From contig JAUYBT010000093.1 in assembly GCA_030692905.1 (NCBI GenBank), positions 1-7,082 of the forward strand: DNA of 7,082 bases, given 5' to 3'. This DNA comes from Bacteroidales bacterium (GTDB taxonomy: Bacteria > Bacteroidota > Bacteroidia > Bacteroidales > VadinHA17). Below the pieces are notes generated by a model. It saw only the letters and a program-made list of their open reading frames with translations, did not search any database and was not told the DNA's origin. Numbering within the stretch: the stretch's first letter is position 1; each line of letters starts with the position of its first letter. Shown here in pieces: positions 1-6,545 of this stretch. Position numbers and translations under genes: made by a program.

Positions 1-177
1 GACAGGGAATTATTTGGATTTGAGGAAGTGTCGGAATACTTTAGCGGGAGATTTCATAAATATGTAATCGGAGTTGTGAATCTTGAAAGACTGTATACTT
101 TGCGGGAACAACTTCGTGGGCTGGATGTTTTTATAGTGAACACCGGAAGAAAAATCAACCCCCCTGCCCCTCTTTAG
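1..177 (+). CDS. C-terminal fragment of an unidentified protein, possibly ending in a SPOR-like domain
   Basis: Frame 1 is open from the window edge to a TAG at 175-177, giving 58 residues of a protein whose start lies outside the window. The visible part is mixed alpha/beta: LFGFEEVSEYFSGRFHKY, then a hydrophobic strand (YVIGVV), a helix (LERLYTLREQLRG), a second strand (LDVFIV) and NTGRKI. This order, with the aromatic/YVIG strand followed by a helix and an FIV strand, resembles the C-terminal half of SPOR (peptidoglycan-binding) domains of Bacteroidota envelope proteins. That match is by eye only and could be wrong. The last residues, about NPPAPL, are encoded by the C-rich repeat starting near 159, so the native C-terminus has probably been replaced or extended by repeat sequence. 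I see no functional link to metH downstream, and the repeat lies between them. I am fairly sure it is coding and unsure of the function. Confidence 0.6.
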   Translation, partial: DRELFGFEEVSEYFSGRFHKYVIGVVNLERLYTLREQLRGLDVFIVNTGRKINPPAPL

Positions 178-264
178 GGAAGGGCAACCCCCCAAACCCC
201 CCATCTGGGGGGATTAAGATACAGTTTTTTATGTACTAGCCCCCCATTTGGGGGGTTGGGGGGT
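159..264. repeat. GC-rich palindromic repeat with C6/G6 runs
   Basis: A cluster of C and G runs stands out sharply from the AT-rich surroundings. The left part (159-184) carries CCCCTGCCCCTC followed by an imperfect complement, GGGAAGGG. The right part is a large inverted repeat. Arm 187-212 reads A-C6-AAA-C6-ATCT-G6, and arm 240-264 reads C6-ATTT-G6-TT-G6-T, its near-perfect reverse complement, with a 27-base spacer. Each arm also holds its own small palindrome (197-212 and 240-255). The 12-mer at 161-172 recurs at 4958-4969, so this looks like one copy of a dispersed intergenic repeat family. The transcript could form a strong hairpin that ends or attenuates transcription from the upstream gene, but there is no immediate T tract typical of an intrinsic terminator. 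No transposase or flanking duplication is visible. Confidence 0.75.
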
Positions 265-328
265 AAAAAAAGAGGGAGAAAAGAATATATTTAATTTGTA
301 AGAACTTCTAAATTAATAACATAACAAA
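265..328 (+). promoter_or_regulatory. AT-rich leader of metH with a weak promoter candidate
   Basis: This 64-base AT-rich stretch separates the palindromic repeat from the metH start and must hold the promoter unless transcription enters from upstream. The best match to the Bacteroidota -7 consensus (TAnnTTTG) is TTAATTTG at 291-298, one mismatch off. No convincing TTG-type -33 element lies at the usual distance, so the call is weak. There is no Shine-Dalgarno sequence before the start, only A-rich sequence, as is common in this phylum. I see no SAM-I, SAM-II or cobalamin riboswitch fold; the space is too short for a cobalamin riboswitch. Confidence 0.25.
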
Positions 329-3300
329 TTGAAACAAACTAATGAAGATATTATTCAACAAAAAATCCTCATCCTCGATGGCGCAATGGGGACAATGATC
401 CAGAAACACAAGCTTCAGGAAAACAATTACCGTGGAGATGAGTTTAAAGATCATCCGATGCTCCAGAAGGGAAATAATGACCTGTTATCCCTTACTAAAC
501 CGGAGATAATAAAGGGTATTCACAGGGAGTATCTCGAAGCAGGGGCAGATATAATTACCACAAACACTTTTAATTCCAACAGGATATCCATGTCCGATTA
601 TGGTATGGAGAGCCAGGTTTATAATATGAATCTTCGGTCAGCACGACTGGCTGCGGAAGCAATAACCGGATATGAAAATTCTCCGGAACCGGCAGAGCAT
701 TTTATCGCCGGCACTCTCGGACCAACCAATCGTACCGCTTCAATGTCTTCGGATGTTAATGACCCCGGAGCGAGGGCAATCACTTTTGATGAACTTGTCG
801 AAGCATATTCCGAGCAGACAAGGGGTCTGATTGACGGAGGAGTCCATATTTTGCTGGTTGAAACAATATTTGATGTTCTGAATTGCAAGGCTGCACTATT
901 TGCGATTGATACTGTCTTTGAGGAAAAAGGGATCCGGCTTCCGGTAATGGTTTCTGGCACTATCACCGATGCCAGCGGTAGGACCTTAACCGGTCAGACA
1001 CTCGAAGCATTCATGGTATCCGTTTCACATTTCCCTCTTTTCAGTATCGGTCTGAACTGTGCCCTTGGAGCAGAACAACTGCGGCCATTTGTTGAGGAAT
1101 TATCATCGAAGGCGGGATTTTATGTTTCGGTTCATCCTAATGCCGGTCTGCCAAACCAGTTTGGTGAATATGATCAGTCTGCAACGTTTATGGCTTCAAT
1201 TGCAGAAGATTTTATGAAAGAGGGATGGGTAAACATAATAGGAGGTTGCTGCGGTACAACACCTCTTCACATCCAAAAAATCGCTGAGGTTTCAAAACAA
1301 TACAAACCGAGAATTAAACCTGACATTAAGAAATATACAAGATTAAGCGGACTGGAGGTTCTGACAATAACACCTGAAACAAACTTCGTAAATGTCGGTG
1401 AGCGTACCAACGTATCAGGATCAATTAAGTTTGCAAGGCTGATAAGGGAAGAAAAATATGATGAGGCTCTTGCCATCGCAAGAAACCAGGTTGAGGGAGG
1501 GGCACAGGTAATTGATATCTGCATGGATGAGGCTATGCTTGATTCGGAAAAAGCAATGGTAAGGTTTGTGAATCTTATCATGGCCGAACCCGATATCTCG
1601 AAGCTTCCACTGATGATCGATTCTTCGCGCTGGAACGTTATTGAATCGGCACTTAAATGTATCCAGGGGAAATCGGTTGTAAATTCCATTAGTCTGAAGG
1701 AAGGAGAAGAGGTGTTTCTGGCACATGCCCGTAAAATCAGGAAATATGGTGCTGCTGCTGTCGTTATGTTATTTGATGACAAAGGTCAGGCCGACACATT
1801 TGAAAGAAAAATCAATGTAGCTGAAAGATCCTATCACCTCCTTGTGGATAAGCTGGGATTTCCTCCGGAAGATATAATATTTGATCCGAATGTCCTGGCA
1901 GTTGCCACCGGTATAGAAGAACACAACAACTATGCTGTTAATTTCATCCGGGCAACAGAATGGATTAAGCAGAATCTTCCGTATTCCAGGGTGAGTGGAG
2001 GAATCAGCAACCTTTCATTTTCATTCCGTGGTACTGACAAGGTTCGTGAAGCAATGCACTCGGTATTCCTGTTCCATGCTATTAAAGCCGGGCTTGATAT
2101 GGGCATTGTTAATCCTGGCATGTTGCAGGTTTACACTGAAATACAGCCGGACCTTCTTCAGCTTACAGAAGACGTGGTACTTAACCGCAGAAAGGATTCT
2201 ACAGAACGGCTTGTGAAATTTGCCGAGGGCATAAAGAATGAGGGGAAGAAGGAGGAGAAGGAAGATGCATGGCGTCTGCTTCCGGTTGTGGATCGTATTA
2301 AGCATTCTCTTATCAGGGGCCTCGATGAATTTATTGAGAATGATGTTGAAGAGGCACGGTCTCTTTTCAGGAGGTCAATTGAATTGATTGAAGGACCGCT
2401 CATGGAAGGGATGAATGAGGTGGGAGATCTTTTCGGATCAGGAAAGATGTTCCTTCCGCAAGTGGTTAAGAGTGCAAGAGTCATGAAAAAAGCTGTGTCG
2501 AAGCTAGCACCATATATAGAAAAAGAGAGCGAAGGGCAAGAGAAAAAAACAGCCGGAAAGGTCCTTCTCGCAACCGTAAAGGGTGATGTTCATGATATCG
2601 GAAAGAATATTGTCGGGGTGGTATTGTCGTGTAATAACTATGAGATAATCGATCTCGGAGTTATGGTACCTGCTGAAAAGATCATTGACACCGCAATAAA
2701 GGAAAATGTTGATTTTATCGGTTTAAGCGGATTAATTACACCTTCGCTTGAAGAGATGGTTCATGTTGCTGCTGAGATGGAGCGAAGAAAAATCACACTT
2801 CCCTTGCTTCTCGGAGGAGCAACAACCTCGGAGATACATGCCGCAGTTAAAGTTGCACCTGCATATTCAAATCCTGTTATTCATGTCAGGGATGCATCAA
2901 AAGCAGCAGGAGTTCTCTCCGCTCTGCTTCAAAAAGATAACAGCGGGTATGTATCTGCAATAAGAGATAAGTATAAAAAGATGAGGGAAGACCATAGTTC
3001 CCGACAGGCTGATAAGAACCTTCTTTCAATAAGCGAAGCAAGAAAGAATAAATATGTTACCGACTGGCAGACTATTGAGCTTTTTGAACCGGAAAAACCC
3101 GGCCTTCATGTTTTGCATGAAATAGATATTAACGAGCTTGTGGGTTACATAGACTGGACCTTCTTTTTCTTTGCATGGAAGTTATCGGGCAAATATCCGG
3201 CAATTTTCAGTGATCCTGTGAAAGGAGTCGAGGCAAAGAAATTGTTTGATGATGCTCAGATGTATCTGAAGAAAATTATTGACCAGAAGCTTCTGACAGC

Positions 3301-3979
3301 AAAGGCTGTGTTTGGATTATTCCCTGCGGTTTCGGATGGTGATGATGTAAAGGTCTTTTCGGATAAAAGTAAAAAGGAAATAAAATCAGTCTTCAGGTTT
3401 TTAAGGAACCAGGAGACAAAAGAGAAGGGTATCCCCAATCTCTCACTTTCCGATTATATTGCCCCTGAAACTACAGGATTAACTGATAACATCGGAGCCT
3501 TTGTTGTGACTGCTGCTCTTGATAATGTGGCGCTGGGCAGATACAAAGATGATGATTATGCAACAATAATGATCAGGATTCTGAGCGACCGTCTGGCTGA
3601 AGCTATAGCTGAATGGCTTCATGAGAAGATACGAAGGAAATACTGGGGTTATGCAGTTCAAGAGAATTTTCCGATTGAAGAGCTTCTGAAGCTGAAGTAT
3701 AAGGGGATAAGACCGGCACCGGGCTATCCCGCATGTCCGGATCATACCGAAAAACGGGTTCTCTTTGACCTTCTCGGAGCAGAAAAACTAATTGGGGCAG
3801 AACTCACCGAAAACTTTGCAATGGTACCCCCGGCATCAGTGAGCGGCTACTTTTTTTCACATCCCGGATCAACCTATTTTAATATTGGGAAGATAGGCCA
3901 TGACCAGCTGAAAGATTATGCTTTACGGAAAAATATGACTATTGACGAGGCAGCCAGATGGCTTGCTCCTAACTTATGA
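329..3979 (+). CDS. metH: Cobalamin-dependent methionine synthase (5-methyltetrahydrofolate--homocysteine methyltransferase, EC 2.1.1.13)
   Basis: This cytoplasmic enzyme transfers the methyl group of 5-methyl-tetrahydrofolate through cobalamin to homocysteine, making methionine. At 1216 residues it is full length (E. coli MetH is about 1227), and all modules are present in order. The homocysteine domain (about 12-325) has LDGAMGTM and the zinc ligands C244 (GLNC), C307 and C308 (GGCCGTT). The pterin/folate domain (about 350-620) has VGERTNVSGS, DSSRWNVIE and GGISNLSFSFRG. The helical cap (about 650-735) has LFGSGKMFLPQVVKSA. The B12-binding domain (about 743-870) has DVHDIGKN, with H755 as lower axial ligand, followed by GLSGL and GGATTS. 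The SAM-dependent reactivation domain (about 900-1216) has the SAM-binding segment RPAPGYPACPDHTEK at 1128-1142. The start is TTG: an in-frame TAA lies at 317-319 and the next in-frame ATG falls inside the conserved LDGAMG motif. It is followed 10 bases later by metF, which supplies its substrate. Confidence 0.98.
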   Translation: MKQTNEDIIQQKILILDGAMGTMIQKHKLQENNYRGDEFKDHPMLQKGNNDLLSLTKPEIIKGIHREYLEAGADIITTNTFNSNRISMSDYGMESQVYNMNLRSARLAAEAITGYENSPEPAEHFIAGTLGPTNRTASMSSDVNDPGARAITFDELVEAYSEQTRGLIDGGVHILLVETIFDVLNCKAALFAIDTVFEEKGIRLPVMVSGTITDASGRTLTGQTLEAFMVSVSHFPLFSIGLNCALGAEQLRPFVEELSSKAGFYVSVHPNAGLPNQFGEYDQSATFMASIAEDFMKEGWVNIIGGCCGTTPLHIQKIAEVSKQYKPRIKPDIKKYTRLSGLEVLTITPETNFVNVGERTNVSGSIKFARLIREEKYDEALAIARNQVEGGAQVIDICMDEAMLDSEKAMVRFVNLIMAEPDISKLPLMIDSSRWNVIESALKCIQGKSVVNSISLKEGEEVFLAHARKIRKYGAAAVVMLFDDKGQADTFERKINVAERSYHLLVDKLGFPPEDIIFDPNVLAVATGIEEHNNYAVNFIRATEWIKQNLPYSRVSGGISNLSFSFRGTDKVREAMHSVFLFHAIKAGLDMGIVNPGMLQVYTEIQPDLLQLTEDVVLNRRKDSTERLVKFAEGIKNEGKKEEKEDAWRLLPVVDRIKHSLIRGLDEFIENDVEEARSLFRRSIELIEGPLMEGMNEVGDLFGSGKMFLPQVVKSARVMKKAVSKLAPYIEKESEGQEKKTAGKVLLATVKGDVHDIGKNIVGVVLSCNNYEIIDLGVMVPAEKIIDTAIKENVDFIGLSGLITPSLEEMVHVAAEMERRKITLPLLLGGATTSEIHAAVKVAPAYSNPVIHVRDASKAAGVLSALLQKDNSGYVSAIRDKYKKMREDHSSRQADKNLLSISEARKNKYVTDWQTIELFEPEKPGLHVLHEIDINELVGYIDWTFFFFAWKLSGKYPAIFSDPVKGVEAKKLFDDAQMYLKKIIDQKLLTAKAVFGLFPAVSDGDDVKVFSDKSKKEIKSVFRFLRNQETKEKGIPNLSLSDYIAPETTGLTDNIGAFVVTAALDNVALGRYKDDDYATIMIRILSDRLAEAIAEWLHEKIRRKYWGYAVQENFPIEELLKLKYKGIRPAPGYPACPDHTEKRVLFDLLGAEKLIGAELTENFAMVPPASVSGYFFSHPGSTYFNIGKIGHDQLKDYALRKNMTIDEAARWLAPNL

Positions 3980-3989
3980 TTTTTAAATA

Positions 3990-4943
3990 ATGAGTGTAAT
4001 AGATAAGATTAAAAACGGCTCTGGGTCGTTGTTCACTTTTGAATTACTTCCACCGCTTAAAGGGCATAGCATTGAAAGAATTTATACTACCATTGACAGG
4101 CTGATTGAATTTAATCCGGCATATATAAATTTTACTTCGCATCGTAATGAGACAACATATTATGAAAGACCCGACGGTCTCATTGAGAAAAGGGTAGTCC
4201 GTATCAGGCCGGGAACAATTGCATTGGCTGCGGCAGTAAAATATAAGTACAATATAACTGTGGTTCCGCATATTCTATGCGGCGGATTTTCGAAAGAAGA
4301 GACTGAGAATGTGCTTATTGAAATGAATTTTCTTGGTATTGATGATGTCCTGGCACTTCGGGGCGACCCTCAAAAGGGGAACCGACGGTTTATTGCGGAG
4401 AAGGATGGCCATATGAATGCTGATGAGCTGGTCAGACAGATAACCAATATGAATAATGGAAAGTACCTTGAAGAGTCGCTTGAAGATACCTCCCCGACAA
4501 ATTTTTGTATAGGAGTTGCCGGTTACCCGGAAAAGCATTTTGAGGCGCCGAACAGGCAGGTGGATATTGAAAATCTTAAGCATAAGGTTGAATCGGGAGC
4601 AAGCTACATCGTTACCCAGATGTTTTTTGATAACCGTAAGTTTTGCAGGTTCCGGGATGAGTGCAGGAAGGTAGGGATCACTGTCCCGATTATTGCCGGG
4701 ATAAAACCGATATCTGCCATGAACGACATCAAATTATTACCCCAGGCTTTTCATATTGATCTGCCAAATGACCTTGTGACAGCAGTACAAAAATGTAAAA
4801 CTGACAAAGAAGCCCGTGAAGTAGGAATTGAATGGGCAACCATGCAATCGAAAGAGCTTATAAAAGAGGGTGTTCCGGGTATTCACTATTACACCCTTGG
4901 CCGTTCCGATAATGTCGCCAGAATAGTAAAGGCTTCGTTTTAA
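3990..4943 (+). CDS. metF: 5,10-methylenetetrahydrofolate reductase (EC 1.5.1.20 / 1.5.1.54)
   Basis: This FAD-dependent TIM-barrel enzyme reduces 5,10-methylene- to 5-methyl-tetrahydrofolate, the methyl donor for MetH. The 317 residues match the usual bacterial catalytic-domain-only form (about 290-320); the C-terminal SAM-binding regulatory domain of eukaryotic MTHFR is absent. Family landmarks are FELLPP at 17-22 with E18 as the catalytic glutamate, PHILC at 93-97, the FAD/folate segment ALRGDP at 122-127 with D126, GVAGYPEKHFEAPN at 175-188, TQMFFD at 209-214, IIAGIKPI at 234-241, and HYYTLGRS near the C-terminus. The ATG at 3990 is the first possible start after an in-frame TAA at 3984-3986. 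It follows the metH stop by 10 bases with an A/T-rich spacer and no Shine-Dalgarno, so the two genes very likely share one transcript and may be translationally coupled. The reductant (NADH or ferredoxin) cannot be told from sequence. Confidence 0.97.
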   Translation: MSVIDKIKNGSGSLFTFELLPPLKGHSIERIYTTIDRLIEFNPAYINFTSHRNETTYYERPDGLIEKRVVRIRPGTIALAAAVKYKYNITVVPHILCGGFSKEETENVLIEMNFLGIDDVLALRGDPQKGNRRFIAEKDGHMNADELVRQITNMNNGKYLEESLEDTSPTNFCIGVAGYPEKHFEAPNRQVDIENLKHKVESGASYIVTQMFFDNRKFCRFRDECRKVGITVPIIAGIKPISAMNDIKLLPQAFHIDLPNDLVTAVQKCKTDKEAREVGIEWATMQSKELIKEGVPGIHYYTLGRSDNVARIVKASF

Positions 4944-4953
4944 CTATTAAAAA

Positions 4954-4996
4954 CCCACCCCTGCCCCTCCCAGGAGGGGATTTTAATGAAGTCCCC
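4954..4996. repeat. Second copy of the C-rich palindromic repeat family, between convergent genes
   Basis: This segment contains CCCCTGCCCCTC at 4958-4969, identical to 161-172 in the repeat before metH. It then has the complementary GGAGGGG at 4973-4979, and further on TCCCC (4992-4996), which could pair alternatively with GGGGA (4976-4980). The G/C runs contrast with the AT-rich flanks. I infer a dispersed, non-coding intergenic repeat. Its two copies differ in length and in the second half, so the family is degenerate apart from the core. Confidence 0.65.
4964..4979. terminator. Putative bidirectional terminator hairpin between metF and metK
   Basis: CCCCTCC (4964-4970) and GGAGGGG (4973-4979) form a perfect 7-bp GC-rich stem; a 6-bp stem with a four-base loop is the sterically likelier form. 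On the + strand it lies about 20 bases after the metF stop and is followed at once by ATTTTAAT, a short T-rich tract. On the - strand, after metK, the nearest T run (TTTTT, complement of 4949-4953) comes about ten bases past the stem. It is well placed to separate the two converging transcripts, but neither side has a full T tract, and the hairpin belongs to a repeat family. Confidence 0.45.
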
Positions 4997-5000
4997 ATGC

Positions 5001-5028
5001 GTCGTTTGTCGTTTGTCGTGCGTCCTGT
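5001..5028. repeat. Degenerate 7-base tandem repeat just past the metK stop
   Basis: Four consecutive heptamers can be read: GTCGTTT, GTCGTTT, GTCGTGC and GTCCTGT. The first two are identical and the later ones keep GTC with changes behind it. The array sits in the convergent gap, ending three bases short of the metK stop codon on the opposite strand. No open frame or hairpin explains it. It looks like a short-sequence tandem repeat of unknown role. Confidence 0.55.
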
Positions 5029-5031
5029 GTT

Positions 5032-6375
5032 TTATAACTTAAACGCCTTCTTAATTTTATCTACATAATCCAGTTTTTCCCATGCAAAGAATTCAACTTT
5101 TTTGAGATAAACTTTTTTGCCATTATCATTCACAACTTTTGGTTTGCTGCCGGGTACTTCATAATATACCTCAACATTTTTAACAACATAATCGCGACCA
5201 AAATGTCCGTATGAGGCAGTTAGAAGGAACACCGGATTTTTCAGTCCGAAACGCTGAACAATAGAATAGGGACGCATATCGAACAATGAATTGATCTTTA
5301 ATGCAATCTCTCCGTCGGAGAGCAATTTGCCTTTACTGTCTTTTACTTTAGCTGTTCCGTACGTATTAATGTATAAACCAACGGGTTGGGCAACTCCAAT
5401 GGCATAGGCTACCTGTATCAATGCCTGATCGCAAACGCCGGCTGCCACAAGGTTTTTGGCAATATGACGGGCGGCATATGCTGCAGACCTGTCGACTTTT
5501 GAAGAATCCTTACCTGAAAATGCCCCTCCTCCGTGAGCACCATGTCCGCCGTAAGTGTCAACAATGATTTTACGGCCGGTAAGGCCTGTATCTCCATGAG
5601 GACCTCCGATGACAAATTTGCCTGTGGGATTGACAAGAAGTTTAAAATCGCTGTTAAACAGCTTCTGAATTCTTGCAGGAAGTGTTTTCTTAACCCTTGG
5701 TATAAGGATTTTCTGAAGATCGTCGCCGATCTTTTTTTGCATTGCCTTTTCTGCAGCCTGTTCAGCTTTGTGTGATTTGTCTTTTGGCAGAACAAATTCA
5801 TCGTGTTGGGTGCTGATAACTATTGTGTCGATGCGGAGAGGTTTACTGTTGTCGTCATACTCAATAGTAACCTGCGATTTGGCATCGGGTCTAAGGTATT
5901 TCATCTGTTTGCCTTCATGCCTTATGGCTGCCAACTCCCGGAGAAGGATATGCGCCAGTTCACTGCTGAGAGGCATGTAATTATCCATTTCACGGCATGC
6001 ATAGCCGAACATCATTCCCTGGTCGCCGGCTCCCTGTTCTTCAGGCTTTTCCCGAACAACCCCCTGGTTAATATCGCTCGATTGTTCATGAATGGTAGAG
6101 ATAACACCACACGAATCGCAATCAAAACGGTATTCCGCTTTTGTATAGCCAATGTTGCGAATTACTTTTCGGGCAGTCTCCTGTACATCCACCCATCCTG
6201 TTGTACGGACTTCACCACCGCAAACAACGAGTCCTGTTGTTACAAAAGTCTCGCAGGCAACCTTTGATTCAGAATCCCAGCGAAGGAATTCATCAAGTAA
6301 AGCGTCTGATATCTGATCGGCTACCTTATCGGGGTGGCCTTCGGAAACTGATTCGGAAGTAAATAAATATCCCAT
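5032..6375 (-). CDS. metK: S-adenosylmethionine synthetase (methionine adenosyltransferase, EC 2.5.1.6)
   Basis: This cytoplasmic enzyme makes S-adenosylmethionine from methionine and ATP, releasing phosphate and pyrophosphate. All diagnostic segments are present: LFTSESVSEGHPDK at 4-17 with the catalytic H14 and D16, the ATP-site loop around HEQSSDINQGV at 96-106, signature GAGDQG at 115-120 followed by MFGY, LRPDAKSQV at 161-169, GGPHGDTGLTGRK at 257-269, and signature GGGAFSGKD at 282-290. The 447 residues exceed the about 384 of E. coli MetK. By eye, the extra length lies in a lysine-rich helix at about 195-230 and an insertion at about 396-430 before the terminal AWEK segment; longer forms like this fit Bacteroidota. 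The ATG at 6375 gives the standard family N-terminus. The gene converges on metH-metF, whose product methionine is its substrate. A 170-base gap from the gldA-like gene suggests its own promoter. Confidence 0.98.
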   Translation of the reverse strand: MGYLFTSESVSEGHPDKVADQISDALLDEFLRWDSESKVACETFVTTGLVVCGGEVRTTGWVDVQETARKVIRNIGYTKAEYRFDCDSCGVISTIHEQSSDINQGVVREKPEEQGAGDQGMMFGYACREMDNYMPLSSELAHILLRELAAIRHEGKQMKYLRPDAKSQVTIEYDDNSKPLRIDTIVISTQHDEFVLPKDKSHKAEQAAEKAMQKKIGDDLQKILIPRVKKTLPARIQKLFNSDFKLLVNPTGKFVIGGPHGDTGLTGRKIIVDTYGGHGAHGGGAFSGKDSSKVDRSAAYAARHIAKNLVAAGVCDQALIQVAYAIGVAQPVGLYINTYGTAKVKDSKGKLLSDGEIALKINSLFDMRPYSIVQRFGLKNPVFLLTASYGHFGRDYVVKNVEVYYEVPGSKPKVVNDNGKKVYLKKVEFFAWEKLDYVDKIKKAFKL

Positions 6376-6545
6376 AACACTATTATTAATTTATTATTAA
6401 ACAACAGAGTGGAAGTTTGGTTGATTGGGAAAAAGGAATTATCCGCGGTTTAGCATTTTTTTCCTGTGGTTGCAATCAGCACAAATTTTTCCACCAAAAT
6501 ATAATGGCACAAAGCAAATAAAAATATTCAGGAAAAGCAAAATTA
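6376..6545 (-). promoter_or_regulatory. AT-rich intergenic region upstream of metK
   Basis: This 170-base gap must contain the end of the gldA-like transcript and probably the metK promoter. On the - strand a TATATTTTG (complement of 6495-6503) resembles the Bacteroidota -7 box with one extra base, but no properly spaced -33 element was found. An inverted repeat (GGAAAAA at 6428-6434 and TTTTTCC at 6458-6464, 23-base loop) is the clearest structure and is modest. The last 25 bases before the start are almost pure A/T with TAATAATA repeated twice, and there is no Shine-Dalgarno. I could not recognise a SAM riboswitch, nor a convincing terminator for the upstream gene. Confidence 0.3.

Noticed and set aside
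10..204. 64-residue open frame on the - strand over the left edge
   Set aside because: Its start lies in the G/C-run repeat (glycine-rich artefact) and it is antisense to a more plausible + strand frame.
159..264. CRISPR array or insertion sequence at the repeat before metH
   Set aside because: There are no regularly spaced direct repeats with unique spacers, no transposase and no visible target-site duplication; the structure is a palindromic intergenic repeat.
178..328. SAM or cobalamin riboswitch ahead of metH
   Set aside because: The space is taken by the palindromic repeat and a 64-base AT-rich leader. No conserved riboswitch core was recognised by eye.
1267..1782. 171-residue - strand open frame inside metH
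   Set aside because: It is a Ser/Thr/Ile-rich shadow of the conserved pterin-binding domain, with no motif of its own.
5803..6267. 154-residue + strand open frame inside metK
   Set aside because: It is antisense to a complete, strongly conserved metK. Its composition (many Cys, Phe, Leu) looks like a shadow, and it has no recognisable domain.
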